A DNA stretch of 64,000 bases. Origin: Hyperoodon ampullatus (Eukaryota; Chordata; Mammalia; Artiodactyla; Ziphiidae). The stretch is from assembly GCA_949752795.1 (NCBI GenBank), contig OX457061.1:11985492-12049491 (forward strand), written 5' to 3'. Below are positions 20,470 to 31,444 of this stretch, one piece after another (within the stretch, counting starts at the first letter, position 1; each line of letters begins with the position of its first letter). The translations under genes were made by a program, and so were the position numbers. Under the pieces are notes generated by a model. It saw only the letters and a program-made list of their open reading frames with translations. It searched no databases and was not told the origin of the DNA.

Positions 20470-20800
20470 CTGCTTACATACCTTCCATGGCTCCCCAGAG
20501 CCCTCCAGATAAAGACCAAATTCAAGGCCTTTAAGGTCCTGTGATCTGGCCTCTGCCCACTCCCAGAGCCCCACCTCCCGCCACTGCCCCGGATTTCTGA
20601 GCCACAGTCAGGCCACACTGACCTGCTCTCAGGACCCCTTCAGGGCCCAGCACTCTCAGCCTCGGCACCTACTGCTCCCTGAAATTCCATCTACCTACAC
20701 CGGGGCCTCAGCTCAAGTGCTGCCTCCTCCTGGCCTCCTCCACTGGTCAGATCCTCCTGTGCTTTCCCTGCAAGGCCTGAAGTTCAACTGTAATCAGGTG
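20470..20800 (+). mobile_element. L2 LINE, sense, ORF2 end
   Basis: 'tccatggctccccagagccctccagataaagaccaaattcaaggcctttaaggtcctgtgatctggcc' and 'ggcctcagctcaagtgctgcctcctcctggcctcc' match the L2 3' ORF and UTR. No intact frame remains. Confidence 0.85.
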
Positions 20801-21255
20801 GGTCATTACAGGTGATGGGCCGCAGCTGTGAGGACAGGGCCAGGCCCCGGCGCAGGCGCTGTGGCCACAGAGCGTTTGCCCCCAAGGGCTCAGCTGCTCA
20901 GGAGGGCCTGTGAGAGGTGAAGTAGGTGCCTACCATGTAGGTACTCCTCTCTGTTGGCCTTGCAGCTGCTGGAGAGCCTGGATGTGGTGACGTGAAATGG
21001 GACTGAAGGGGAGCTGGCCTCCGGCTCTGGGAGGAGAAGGAAAAAAAAGGAGGAGGAAGAAAGATGAAAGGGACTCCTGGGGCCCCCAGGAGAGGAAGAA
21101 CTGGAGGTAAGCTGGCCCCATCTGTCGGACCTTCGTCGTGTCCCGGGTCAGCTTTCCACGAGTGGTCTGAGCCTGTTTGCACCTCTGGCCAGTGTGAGCA
21201 TAAAGGTAAGGCTGCCAATGGGGTTATTTGTTCCTTTTCAGACTTTCCCTATAGG
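20801..21255. other. Unique sequence, nothing recognised
   Basis: Includes a purine-rich patch (gaaggaaaaaaaaggaggaggaag) near 21040. No gene is supported. Confidence 0.4.
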
Positions 21256-21257
21256 CC

Positions 21258-21560
21258 AGCGCTGCCCAATAGGAACATAATATGACCACTTATGTAATTT
21301 TTAATTTTAATTTTCTAGTAGCCACTTAGAAAAAAGAAGCAGCTGAAGTTAATTTTAATGTTTTATTTCACCCAAAATATCCCAAATATCATTTTTACAT
21401 GTAATCAAGATAATTACTGATATTGTTTTCTAAACTTTTTTTTTTTTCTACTAAATTTTCAAAAGCCAGTGTCTTTTACACTTACATTTTGGACGGGCTG
21501 CATTTCAAGTGCCAAAGAGCCACATGTGGCTACTGTGGTTGGAGAGCTCAGCTCTAGACT
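21258..21560 (+). mobile_element. hAT-Charlie element (MER3/MER33 type)
   Basis: It opens 'cagcgctgcccaatagga' and closes 'gccacatgtggctactgtggttggagagctcagctctag'. The interior has 'tttctagtagccactt' and a duplicated AT-rich middle. Terminal inverted repeats are degraded. Confidence 0.7.
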
Positions 21561-21700
21561 GTAAACTCCATGAGAGTCGGGACCATGATTGTACCCGCCG
21601 CTATTATTTCCAGGGTCTGGCATGTACTAGAGACTAAGGGAATGTTTGTTGAATGACTGGCTGACTGACTGGCTGAATGAATGAATGAATAAATGTCTGA
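21561..21700 (+). mobile_element. L2 LINE 3' end
   Basis: 'gtaaactccatgagagtcgggaccatga', 'gggtctggcatgtactag' and the terminal (TGAA/CTGA)n 'gttgaatgactggctgactg...gaatgaatgaat' are the L2 3' UTR. Confidence 0.8.
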
Positions 21701-21739
21701 GGCCTTGTTAGATCAAAAGCCAATTCCCCTCATGGGCCA

Positions 21740-21880
21740 TGGAAGAGCCTAGAAATAAGTTCTAGTCCCACCTCTGCGTCCAGTGCTCTGCATGACCGTA
21801 AATGAGTCCCTTGCCTCTTGGGCCTCAGTTTCCCCATCTGTACAATGGGTTGGGGGATTGGACTGTATGATTTCCGCCCC
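21740..21880 (+). mobile_element. MIR SINE
   Basis: 'cctcttgggcctcagtttccccatctgtacaatggg' with a recognisable 5' core. Confidence 0.8.
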
Positions 21881-22350
21881 CCCCCAGGCTCTCAGTAGAG
21901 TTTCTCCAAGGGAGCCCACTCTCCTCTCTGCAGCTCCCTTCCCTGAGTCAGGCCCCCAGAGAAGTTCCCTGCTCCCTCAACCCCCTCACCCTTCCCTCCC
22001 TCCTCCTGTGGGTGACAGGAGGTCTCATGACAGGCCTCCAGGGGACCTTCTGTGCAGAGCCGAGCCGAGCCCTAGAGGGGGAAACCAAGGCAGGGCTCCT
22101 GCCACACGGCAGCCACACAGGGGGCAAGGCCAAGGTGGGTGCTCAGGCCTGGCCCTGCTCCAGCTGCCCCTGTCACTGCCGTGCCTCACATCTGTTCAGA
22201 GCGGGGAAGAGACCGGGTCAGGCTTAACCCTTTGATTCTGCAGAGAAGGAAAAGGGAAGCCAAGAGATGTGCCAAGACACAGTGAGCAGGGCAGAGCTGG
22301 GCCTTTGTTTTCCTCATCTGAAATATGGACACAAAACCTGCCTTCATCCC
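21881..22350. other. Unique sequence, nothing recognised
   Basis: GC-rich with a run of C at 21880-21890. No exon is supported. Confidence 0.4.
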
Positions 22351-22354
22351 ATCA

Positions 22355-22575
22355 AACATCAGTGCCTCAAATCCAGGCTCTGCTACTTAACAGCCCTGTG
22401 ACCTTGGGCAAGCCGCTTTACCTCACTGTACCCCAGAGTCCTTATTTGTAAACAGGGAGAGAAGGATGCCAGCTTCACCGGTTGTTGTGCCCATGAAGTG
22501 TGTTCACGGACATAAAGCTTTCATACGGCTGCCGGGCACACTCTAAGTGCTGTACAAGGGGTAGATATTATTAGC
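22355..22575 (+). mobile_element. MIR SINE
   Basis: 'caaatccaggctctgctacttaacagccctgtgaccttgggcaagccg' through 'gccgggcacactctaagtgctgtacaagg'. Confidence 0.85.
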
Positions 22576-23390
22576 CTTCACCATGGTGCTAATTCTGCAG
22601 TTCAGATGAGGCGATGGGTGTGACCAGGGTTTGCAAACTATAAAGGTCTCTCCGGAGAGGCAAGCATTTTTGGGTTGCAAAGGACGATGCAAACTATAGA
22701 ACACGTTGTGACTTGCAAAATGTTTTGTAAATGTTGCCACATTAAGGAGGCTACTGTGGATTAGCTTTTTATAATCCAAAAAGCACTTCAGAATCATAAA
22801 CCACTCTAGAGGCCGTGGAGCTCTTTGTAAGGGCTTTCTAGACTGTTGAGTACTGTGAAGTCTGAAACAAGTGGCCTTTCAAAGGCGTGGGCAAGTCGCA
22901 GGGTGGGAGTGGGTAGAGAGAGCACCCAGACCTAGAGGAGAAGAACAGCAGCCGCTTCCCCTTGTTCCCGTCCCCGTCCCCGCCCCTGCCCTTGCCGGCC
23001 ATGCAGAGAAACTCCAGCCTGTCTGCAGGTCCCTGCGATTCTGTTCTGAGGCCAGGGAGGCCTCTCAGCATTGCTGACTCAGCCAAACAGGAGGAGTTCG
23101 GCAGGAATCAGCCCCATCTTCCTTGCGTTCCTGCCTTCTCTTTTTTCTTTTTTCGACCACAAAGGCAATGAACCTGATGCCCTGTAAAGATTTCCCTGGG
23201 GTGACTGGGAAGGTGGCAGGCTCCCGGGCTGCCCGACGCCCTTGCTCTGAGGCCCAGACTTGGGCCTGCTCCGGACACCCAGGCCGAGTACCTGCTGCCC
23301 CATTGCTGGCAGAGCAGCAGGGGTTCACGGGCTGAGGACAGGTGAGGGCTGCCACCTTCCGACAGCTGTGGGGGCAGAGCGAAGGCCTGG
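22576..23390. other. Unique sequence, nothing recognised
   Basis: The left half (to about 22870) is AT-rich and repeat-free, the right half GC-rich. Neither shows a gene structure. Confidence 0.4.
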
Positions 23391-23394
23391 CCTG

Positions 23395-23515
23395 TGACGT
23401 TCCTGGGTTCCCATCCCAGCTCTGCCACTTTCTCATGGGTGACCGTGGGCAAGTCCTCTCACTTCTCTGAACCAGAGTTCCTCAGCCATAACGCGGACCG
23501 ATACCCCTCTTTGTG
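23395..23515 (+). mobile_element. MIR SINE, 5' half
   Basis: 'cctgggttcccatcccagctctgccact', 'gaccgtgggcaagtcctctcacttctctgaacc'. Confidence 0.8.
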
Positions 23516-23624
23516 TGTATGTCACCGGGTGGCCTGGTGTGCATGCGAGTCCTATCCCTTCTTTTGTCCATAGGCCTGCGGGCCTTCTAATGAAAGAGAA
23601 ATAGAAGGTGAGGCAGCTTCAACA

Positions 23625-23990
23625 GGGTAGGGGTGATGAGCATGGGTTTTCAAATCACGAAGACCTGGATTCAGGGAATTCCCTGGTGGTCCAGTGGTTA
23701 GGACTCTGCGCTTTCACTGCTGAGGGCCCAGGTTCAATCCCCAGTCGGGGAACTAAGATGCCACAAGCCACAGGGTGCAGCCAAAACAAACAAACAAGCA
23801 AACAAAAAAGACCTGGATTCAAATCCTGACCCTGCCACGTACCAGCTGTGTGCCTTTCGGCCTGTCACATCACCTCTCTGAGCCTCCATGTCCTCGTCTC
23901 TAAAATAGGCATAATGATAGTTGCTACCTCATAAAAAGTTGGTGAAGATTCAAAGACGTGATGTGTATGGCATGCAATGTACAAGATCCA
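23625..23990 (+). mobile_element. MIR, split by a CHR SINE
   Basis: The left part 'gagcatgggttttcaaatcacgaagacctggattca' joins 'aaatcctgaccctgccacgtaccagctgtgtgcc' and 'tctctgagcctccatgtcctcgtctctaaaatagg' after the inserted SINE. Confidence 0.85.
23674..23807 (+). mobile_element. CHR-type SINE (short, CHR-1-like)
   Basis: Head 'gggaattccctggtggtccagtggttagg', B-box-like 'ggttcaatccccag', tail AAACAAACAAACAAGC. A perfect 14-base target-site duplication, AAGACCTGGATTCA, lies at 23660-23673 and 23808-23821. Confidence 0.95.
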
Positions 23991-24605
23991 GAGCACAAGA
24001 CCTGCTCAGTCAGTGGTGACTGTGATCTCCCTTCCCCAGATTATTCTGTACTCCATAACGCCACACACTGCTCCTTCACGGGCCTCCTCACATTTGCAAT
24101 TATTTGATAAAAAGCCCACCTTCCCCTGTCACCCTGATGGCAGCTGGGGCCCTGGGCCCTCTGGATCCAGCTAAAGGCTTCCATTCCTGGACATTCTTCA
24201 GAGAAACTTCTTTTTCCCAGCCCCTCTCCTTCTTGTCCCTCGGCTGGGTGGTATTGACCCCAAAGTGCAACTCAGCTCTCTGAGACCCTCACACAAACCA
24301 TGCAGGAGCAACGCACCCTTTGCCCTAGATTTCCTAGACCAGAGAGGGTCTGCACCGCAGCTACGTGGGTGAGTTGAACAGATGCTGTCAGAGCCCTGTT
24401 CTAGCAGCGGCCTGGCTCTGATCGCCCTGCCCCTGAGCCCAACTCAGGCTCTCTCCCTCCTGCCTTACCTTCTTCTCTTCCTCTCCTTCCTTTTCAGAAG
24501 CAAGACATCAACACTGCCCTCCTGCCTCCTGCAGTATAATTCATTTTTCTGAACAAAGCCAGAAAATTCCTAGCAGTTGTGAATACAGGTTTCTTCCTCT
24601 GGTTG
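23991..24605. other. Unique sequence with faint L2-like text
   Basis: Nothing could be assigned with confidence. Confidence 0.4.
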
Positions 24606-24609
24606 CGTG

Positions 24610-24727
24610 CACTGGTCTGTACCTTCCTCGAGGGCCAGTACTGTGCCCCTTGGTCACCGTTGTACCCCAGCACTCAACCCAGTGTTTGACCCTATGAACA
24701 TGTGCTGAGTAAATGAATAAATGAGTG
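24610..24727 (+). mobile_element. L2 LINE 3' end
   Basis: 'ccttcctcgagggccagtactgtg', 'gtaccccagcactcaacccagtgtttg' and a final 'tgagtaaatgaataaatgag'. Confidence 0.75.
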
Positions 24728-25009
24728 CGATGGGCTGCCGAGTCATGGGGAGGATGGAAGCTGCCCTGTATGCTTGTCCAGTGCCTGCAGCTCTCAGAGG
24801 TCGGTTCTATGACAAGGGGACTAATTCAGGAAGAGGCTGAAGCTGGTGTGTGTCCATTTAAGACCCAGAACAATCCTCCACCGACACATCCTTGGCATCT
24901 TCAAAGGCCATGGGAGTTTTGGCACTTGAAGTCCTTCTCTAGGGTCTGATGCTTCCCCGTTAGCCACTGCCTCTTCCGAGGGGCACCGGGGGTGACAGAG
25001 AAACAGGGC

Positions 25010-25180
25010 CGTGGTTCCCAGGACCAGCTGCACGTCAGAATCCCCTGGAAAGCTTTTAAACACCAGGGCCACTTGGTTCTCGTTCCTCTTCCGGGAGATT
25101 CTGATTCAAATGATCCAACAGGGGTCCTGATGATTGATTTCTTTAAAATCCTAGTTGATCCAAATCTACACCACTGAGAC
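25010..25180 (+). mobile_element. MER5A hAT-Charlie element
   Basis: 'gtggttcccaggaccagctgcacgtcagaatcccctgg', 'ggagattctgattcaaatgatcc' and a terminal 'ctacaccactgag' match MER5A along its length. Confidence 0.85.
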
Positions 25181-25319
25181 AGAGCAAGAGGGTGAGTTCT
25201 GGAAACAAATGGGTCTGTGAATGCCCATGGGGTTTCCACATGGATCCCTCCATGGGTCAGGCAGTCTGGGGGCTGGTGTCCAGGGGGAGGGTTTGGCCCG
25301 ATGGTGGAGAGGAAGTTAC

Positions 25320-25500
25320 GTGAGCTTTAGAGTCATTGGAGGCCTGGGTTCACATTCCCAGTTCTACTTCGTTCCAGCACTGTTGCCTTGGACAAGTCAC
25401 TTCACCCATCTAAGCTTGTTTCCCTCCTCCATTGATTGGCAATCAGAATTCCTGCCTCACAGGCTGTTGGCATCAATCAGTAAGAGAATGTCCTCTCTCA
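25320..25500 (+). mobile_element. MIR SINE
   Basis: 'ggcctgggttcacattcccagttctac', 'ccttggacaagtcacttcaccc' and 'ctgcctcacaggctgttgg'. Confidence 0.8.
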
Positions 25501-25619
25501 TTACCTGGCACAGGGCGCAGCTTGGAGCTGGTGCTCCGTGAAGTGTGGTTCTCTTGGCTTCCTGAACAAGCTTTGGGGTGGAAGGGGAGGACAAGGTGGC
25601 CCCAAGGCTGGCCTGAGTA

Positions 25620-25800
25620 CCTGATGGGAGGAGCACTGGACTGGGAGAAAGGGGGTGTGGACTGTCCTGGTTCTGGCCCATCATGATGTGTGACCTGGGC
25701 CAAGTCATTCAGCCTCTCTCAGCCTCAGTTTCCTCATCTGTAAATAGAGATCCAGTGGTGCCTACATCTCACTGTAACTCTGTTCAGTGACATCATGCTG
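25620..25800 (+). mobile_element. MIR SINE
   Basis: 'ggagcactggactgggag', 'gtgtgacctgggccaagtcattcagcctctctcagcctcagtttcctcatctgtaaatagag'. Confidence 0.85.
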
Positions 25801-25904
25801 GCAGTCGGCCATGGTGGGAGTATTTACATTAGGAAAATTGGCAAACATTACAGTCAGGACTCCCCTGCCCCACTCCCACCAGTCAATTTACCAGCATGCC
25901 ACTG

Positions 25905-26035
25905 GGACTCAGATAATAATACCTTTCACCACAGCTATTGGTAGATTCTGAGAGCTAGTGCCTGTGAAGCCCTTAGCACAGCACCTGGGACTTAGCACAG
26001 CACCTGGGCGCTAATACATGATAGTTAAACACACT
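25905..26035 (+). mobile_element. MIR 3' part with a small internal duplication
   Basis: 'aataataccttt' and 'gtgcctgtgaagcccttagcacagcacctggg' are MIR 3' text. 'cttagcacagcacctggg' is then repeated once in tandem. Confidence 0.65.
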
Positions 26036-26059
26036 TAACACTTATCAGCCTTCCCTTTG

Positions 26060-26735
26060 TCTCTGGCCTGGTATAAGATGATCACATCTGTCATCTCATT
26101 TACCTTTAACAACCCTAGGAAATTTCTAGAGGAGGAAATTCAGCTTCAGAGAGGCTTGCTGACTTTATTTATTGTATCTTATTTTATTTTTATAAATTTA
26201 TTTATTTTATTTATTTATTTTTGGCTGCATTGGGTCTTCGTTGCTGTGCACGGGCTTTCTCTAGTTGCGGCGAGCGGGGGCTACTCTTCATTGCAGTGCG
26301 CAGGCTTCTCATTGCGATGGCTTCTCTTGTGGCGGAGCATGGGCTCTAGGCGTGTGGGCTTCAGTAGTTGTGGCACGTGGGCTTAGTAGTTGTGGCTCTC
26401 GGGCTCTAGAGCGCAGGCTCAGTAGTTGTGGTGCACAGACTTAGTTGCTCTGCGGCACGTGGGATCTTCCCGAACCAGGGCTCGAACCCGTGTCCCTTGA
26501 ATTGGCAAGTGGATTCTTAACCACTGTGCCAGGGAAGCCCAGAGGCTTGCTGACTTTAAATGCAGTTAAATTTTGCAGGCCTACTATGTGCTACGTTTAT
26601 TCTTCTATATCCGTTTCATTTCAGCCTCACAACCCCCTTTTTCTCATTACGGTTGAGGAATCAAAGGCCCAGAATGGGCAAGTGACCTGCCCAAGGTCAC
26701 ACAGTGAGCCCGAGGCCTTGGTATCTGTCTTGAAT
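26060..26735 (-). mobile_element. MIR, antisense, split by a long CHR SINE
   Basis: Left part 'catctcatttacctttaacaaccctagg...gaggaaattcagcttcagagaggctt'; right part repeats the junction and continues 'cctactatgtgctacg...ggcaagtgacctgcccaaggtcacacagtgagcc'. Two adjacent MIR copies may be involved. Confidence 0.7.
26168..26540 (-). mobile_element. Long CHR-type SINE
   Basis: Antisense copy of about 373 bases. A T/A-rich tail complement leads, then 'ggctgcattgggtcttcgttgctgtg', repeated 'cagtagttgtgg', a B box within 'ccagggctcgaacccgtg', and a 5' end 'gccagggaagccc'. A perfect 18-base target-site duplication lies at 26150-26167 and 26541-26558. Confidence 0.95.
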
Positions 26736-27185
26736 GCTCATGTGCTGGCCTCCCTTCTCACCACACCCAGCTGCATCCCCTTCTGGATGAGGGCGAGCTT
26801 TGCTGATACGATCTCTCTGGCTCCTTCCAGCTTTGACATCCTTGGTATTTAAATCAGTACATGAATATTTCATGAGCATCCCCAGCACAAATAACCCCCT
26901 GCCTGGTTATGTCAGGCTACAGCCCCAGTCGCTAGGCCAGGGTGCACCTGCTCTTTGCGAGACAGGCAATTCCGCGAGGCCTCCCAGCAGCAGCCAAGGA
27001 ATCGATAGCCTTTAAATAAGTAATTAGAGGAGCTGAAGACGTCGGCACATCCAGGAGCAAGCAGGGGAATATAAACTCCTAACTCTCCCAGGCTCACTGG
27101 GAAGGGCCTGGTTCTGTTTCTTGGTCAAGAAATGTGACAGGGCCTGGGACGGGTGAGGATGTGGAGGTGCAGGGAAGAATAAGGT
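26736..27185. other. Unique sequence, nothing recognised
   Basis: No repeat family or exon is supported. Confidence 0.4.
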
Positions 27186-27189
27186 GGAG

Positions 27190-27360
27190 ACAACAAGAGT
27201 TGGCATTTATTGAGCACTTCCTATGTGTCAGGCTGTGTCTCATTAAATACACTACCCAACATTCTCCTAAAGACATTGAGGCTCAGAGAGAGTGAGCCAG
27301 TTGCCCAGGGCCACACAGCTAGGAAGTGGCACAGGTCTCAGGCCTGCCTGACCTCAGAGC
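27190..27360 (-). mobile_element. MIR, antisense
   Basis: 'ttggcatttattgagcacttcctatgtgtcaggc', 'attgaggctcagagagagtgagccagttgcccagggccacacagctaggaagtggcac'. Confidence 0.9.
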
Positions 27361-27575
27361 AGGGTTTCTCAACTTAGGTGCTGTTGACATTTGGAGCTGG
27401 ATAATTCTTTGTTGGGGGCTGGGGCTGTCCAGGGCATTGTGGGATGTTTAGCAGCCCTGGCCTCTCCCCTCTAGATGTCAGCAGCCCACCCTCCCCACTT
27501 GTGACAACCAAAAATGTCTCCAGACGTGGCCAAAGGTCCCCTGGGGGCAAAATTGCCCCCAGCAGAGAATCTGTG
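27361..27575 (-). mobile_element. MER20 hAT-Charlie element
   Basis: The reverse complement of MER20 is legible throughout: 'cagggtttctcaactta', 'gctggataattctttgttgggggctgg', 'gggatgtttagcagccctggcctc', 'gtgacaaccaaaaatgtctccaga', 'ctgggggcaaaattgcccccag'. Confidence 0.9.
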
Positions 27576-27649
27576 TTCACTTTACTACTCCTTTCCTCTG
27601 CTTCTGATGGCTTTTATGATAAGGATCAGAATCTTTCTCCCAACCTAGA

Positions 27650-27870
27650 GAGGCAGCTCTGGAGCCAGAGCTGGCTAGGTGAGAATATCAACTTGTTTAC
27701 TCACTGGCTGTGTGACCTTGGACAAGTTCTCAACCTCTCTGTGCCTCCGTTTCCCTATCTGTAAAATGTCCCCCCGGCAAAAGTAATATATCATGAGGTT
27801 TAAACGAGTTCCTCGTATATGCAAATCACAGAGAGCAGTGCCTGGCCGATAAGTGTGAGCCATCGTTACC
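27650..27870 (+). mobile_element. MIR SINE
   Basis: 'ctctggagccagagctggc', 'gtgtgaccttggacaagttctcaacctctctgtgcctccgtttccctatctgtaaaatg' and 'gagagcagtgcctggc'. Confidence 0.85.
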
Positions 27871-28400
27871 ATCCAAGGGCCTTTGTGACTAAGTGCCAGC
27901 CCAAGACCGCAGCCTCACTGGTACCGCTCTCTCCGTGAGAAAAGGGAGAAGGGCCGTAGCTGGAGCCTGGGAAGAAATCATTTTCGACAGCATCTGCTCT
28001 TCTTCCCTTCCTGCCACACCCCTCCTCCCACCAGCCCTGGAGGAGTCAGAGAAAACAGCCAACAAGGATGGCCATTTAGTCCCCACAGGATCACGAGGTT
28101 ATAAGAACAAAAGCTGCCACTTCCTCTCTCCCTGCAATGTTGTCTGTGCATGGACACCATCTGATGAGAATGTAATTCCTTTTATGATCCAGCAAGGTAC
28201 AAAAGTCCATATAAACAAACACATTTTATCACTGGAGTTGGTCATCGCATTTTATTGGTCTACAGCATGTGTTTTTGTTATACTGATATCTGTTAGAAAT
28301 GAGGTTCTGGAATGCTGTCCTCGTTTGGGTGCTTTAGAGAAATAGTATCAAGAAGCCATTCCAGGGCCTATCCTTATAGACACAGCCCCCAGTGCAAGGA
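27871..28400. other. Unique sequence, nothing recognised
   Basis: A 150-codon plus-strand frame crosses it but shows no domain and no splice-bounded form. The AT-rich right half is repeat-free. Confidence 0.4.
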
Positions 28401-28401
<1 letters not shown>

Positions 28402-28431
<30 letters not shown>

Positions 28432-28440
28432 CAAGTGTGT
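28402..28440 (+). repeat. (GT)n microsatellite
   Basis: Nearly perfect GT array with one GC and one AA interruption. Confidence 0.95.
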
Positions 28441-28519
28441 AGCTAAAATTCTCCCTTGCCCCAGAAGGGAGGGTCCCTAGAGGCTACCTGGTCCAGGCTC
28501 TCATATAGTCAAGGAATCT

Positions 28520-28718
28520 TTTTGTGTGTGTGTGTGACTTTTTTTTTTAATTGGAGTATAGCTGATTTACAATGTTGTGTTAGTTTCAGGTGTACAGCAT
28601 AGTGCTTCAGTTATACATATACATGTATTCATTCTTTTTCAGATTCTTTTCCCATATAGGTTATTATAGAATATTGAGTAGAGTTCCCTGCGCTATACAG
28701 TAGGTCCTTGTTGGTAGC
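28520..28718 (-). mobile_element. 5'-truncated L1 3' end (cetartiodactyl type)
   Basis: The antisense L1 tail reads 'attggagtatagctgatttacaatgttgtgttagtttc' and 'ttccctgcgctatacagtaggtccttgttgg'. A target-site duplication CAAGGAATCT lies at 28510-28519 and 28719-28728, so this is a dead-on-arrival insertion of about 200 bases. Confidence 0.9.
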
Positions 28719-28879
28719 CAAGGAATCTGAGGCCCAGGACAGGGCAGTGCTTTGTCCAGGATCATGGAGCAGCTTGGTTCAGCAGCCATCTTCAGAGTGT
28801 ATCAGTGATCCCCAGCTGCTGGTATAGCTAGGCCCCCAGTCTCTGTGGCACAGTGGAGTTGTCTTTCTGGCTCACACGG

Positions 28880-29210
28880 CAGGTATTGTGGTGGATGATG
28901 GGTGGATGGGCCTTCCACGTGGTGATTCAGGGACCCAGGCTCCCTCCTTCTTGTGGCTACACCCTCCCTTAGAGCCTCAGAAGCACCTACTTTTGGCTGG
29001 ATGGGGGAAGAATTCGGAGGCTTGCAGGGTTTTATGGATTTTTATGGAGAATTTTATGTTGGGCCTGGAAGTGTCTCAGGCCACTTCTGTCCATGTTCCA
29101 TCAGCCGACCCAAGGTCACATTCGATACCTAACTGAAAGGAAGGTTGGGAATTATAGCCTAGCTGTGTGCCCGGGAGGAAGAGGAGACAGACGGTGAACA
29201 GCTGGCCGGG
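28880..29210 (+). mobile_element. Old interspersed repeat, family not assigned
   Basis: 'gtgattcagggacccaggctcc', 'gggcctggaagtgtctcaggccacttctgtccatgttcc' and 'gccgacccaaggtcacat...gaaggttgggaattatagcctagctgtgtgcccgggagg' are phrases I recognise from a common mammalian repeat, but I cannot name the family. Confidence 0.45.
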
Positions 29211-30628
29211 TCTGGGTGCCGGGCCCTGGGCTGCAAGCTGCCTGGGCAGAGATGGCTGACATGGAGACACAGGCGACCCCCAGTTTGAGGTTCCGAGTAA
29301 GGGCTCATCTTCTTGAGCCCCATCTATTGATCACTGGAAGCCCATGACTTCTCTCTAGAGAGACCCCACCCCGTGATAAGTCTAAGACTCCCGGGGTCCT
29401 TGCTAACTCATTCCAAATGGTGTCAGCAACCCTTGTCCCAAGATGGTGAAAGAACCCCCCCACCACCACAGACGCTGACGGGGGCATGTATTCTGCACCC
29501 CCAACAACTAGAATATGGCCTAAAGTGTGGCGAACTGACACACCCTCCCGGGACTTTGAATCGTTAGAGTGACACAGAGGCCCAGAGTCCAGCAGAACTT
29601 TAAAGGCCACTGTAGCAGAATGGCAGTGTCTCCAGGTGCCAGCAGGAGCCATGGTGACCAGCTGGCAGGCGTGGCCTTCAGCGTGGCACCTTGGCTGGGC
29701 CTTCACTCTCTGGGTTCCCGTCAAGCCTGTTTGTCCAGTCCCGTCCCCCACCCCCGCCCCGCCCCGGTCAGTTGCACACGCCACCTGACACTTTCCCAAA
29801 CACCTCCTTTAACCAGAGTCAGTCTCCACTGACAGCCTCCAAGAACCCTGCCTGCTGTAGCCTCAGCGCTGCATCTGGTCACCGACCCACTCCCTGCAAG
29901 GATCTCCTTTGCTGCCAGCTTCCTCCAGGGCCATCCCAGGCCCCAGACAGGTCTAACAGTTTCCACCCTCAAGGGAAAGGCCAAGGTTCCCATCTCTTCC
30001 CTCCAGGAGATTTCAGAGCAAATTTCTAATGTCTTTTTACATTCCTTCCGCAGTTAAGGTCCTCAAGAGGGCTGTGGACAGAACCAGCATAATTGGTGTT
30101 CTTTGGAATCCCATGTATTTTATTTTATGCATCTAAAACCATTATTCTGAGAAGAGGCCTACAGTCTTCACTTGTTGCCAGTGGGGTCCAGGGCCCCAAG
30201 AAGGTGAGGATCTCTCTGGACTGTTGACCCCAAACTGCTGGTACCAGGATTCCTTCCTCCACAACATGGGGCTCCTTTGCCTTATGAGACCCCTACTGGT
30301 TTGAGGACCAACCCATCCTCCCTGCATGGTTCCTACTGGAAAAAGATCCCTACTTTTTTGGGGGGCCAGCTGCTCTCCCCACCCTAAAGAGCTTGGCGGG
30401 CCCAGCAGGAGTTGCCACACTGTCACATGACCTCACTCTCTAGCTTTGGCTGATTGGTTAAGGTGGGGTGGGCTCCTCACCCAAACCTGGCCAACCAGCT
30501 CCTTCTCTGCAGTTGGCTTTTTAAAACCGGAACTGGGGGAAATAGTTATACCTTCCCTGGTGGGGATTCGGGAGCTAAGAGCAGTTCTGTTTTCCACAAA
30601 GTAGGGGAAGCCAATTTGAGTAGGAAGG
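29211..30628. other. Unique sequence, nothing recognised
   Basis: Includes a 164-codon minus-strand frame at 29305-29799 with no recognisable domain. No repeat was assigned. Confidence 0.4.
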
Positions 30629-30629
30629 G

Positions 30630-30710
30630 AAGCTGAAGAGAGAGACAGACAGAGAGACAGAGGAGAGGAGAAAAAGAGAGAAAAGAGAAGAGAAGGGGAG
30701 GGAAGGGGGC
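30630..30710 (+). repeat. (GA)n-rich purine tract
   Basis: About 80 bases of GAGA/GACAGA/GAAAAG with almost no pyrimidine. Confidence 0.95.
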
Positions 30711-30814
30711 TGGCAGCATCCTAGCCCCTGGTCCAGCTGTGACCCTGCCCCCCTGGCAATCTGGTTATTCATTGCCTCCTTGAGTTGCCCCCTTTTTGCC
30801 TTGGCTAGTTGGAA

Positions 30815-30930
30815 ATGGAGTATGTCACTATCTGTCTTGTTCCCACTGAATCCCCAGGGTCCTCACAGAGCCTGACACATAGTAGGTGTACAGTCAACAC
30901 CTATCAATGAATGAATGAACAAATGAACAC
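30815..30930 (+). mobile_element. L2 LINE 3' end
   Basis: 'gttcccactgaatccccagggtcctcacagagcctgacacatagtaggtg' ending in 'caatgaatgaatgaac'. Confidence 0.8.
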
Positions 30931-30949
30931 ATGCAAAAGAAGAAAGGAT

Positions 30950-31130
30950 GTCCAAGGTACAGAGGGGAGAGGGATTAACTCTACGTGGGCAGATGTCAGG
31001 AACTGCCTGGGGTGGGAGGTGATATTTGAAGTGGGATTTGAAGGGTGAATAGGAGTTTTCTGGATGACGATTGTGGGGGGAAGAAGCTAGAGAAGACAAC
31101 AGGGACTAGGTTGGAAAAGGATTAAGTATC
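30950..31130 (-). mobile_element. L2 LINE, antisense fragment
   Basis: 'gtgatatttgaagtgggatttgaagggtgaataggagttttctgg' resembles the antisense L2 'gtgacatttgagcaaagacctgaaggaggtgagggag'. Confidence 0.55.
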
Positions 31131-31444
31131 AGACAAAAAATTAAGACTTCTACAAGTAGGGGCAGATCTAGGTCTAAATCCTAAGTGGTCCTAATGATGC
31201 CAGAGCTGCATCCGGGTATCACCCATGTTAGTGAGTGCCTGGGCACCCTTAAGCTCCCCCTGTGGCCCTGTTTCTATCAGGAAAATCAGGTCCCCCCCCC
31301 AACAACTCTCCTACAGCTACCCTCACAGGGGGACCTCATAAGCCCCCTAGATCCGGAAGACAGTCCCCTTTCAGTCCTGATCCTCCCTGACCTCTGAGCA
31401 GCTTTCCACATTCTGACCTTGCCCCACACTGCTTCTCCCCGGCA
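31131..31444. other. Unique sequence, nothing recognised
   Basis: Contains a run of C at about 31292-31300. No feature is supported. Confidence 0.4.

Noticed and set aside
29305..29799. A 164-codon minus-strand frame
   Set aside because: No recognisable domain. It is in a GC-rich unique region and could not be linked to any known protein or processed pseudogene.
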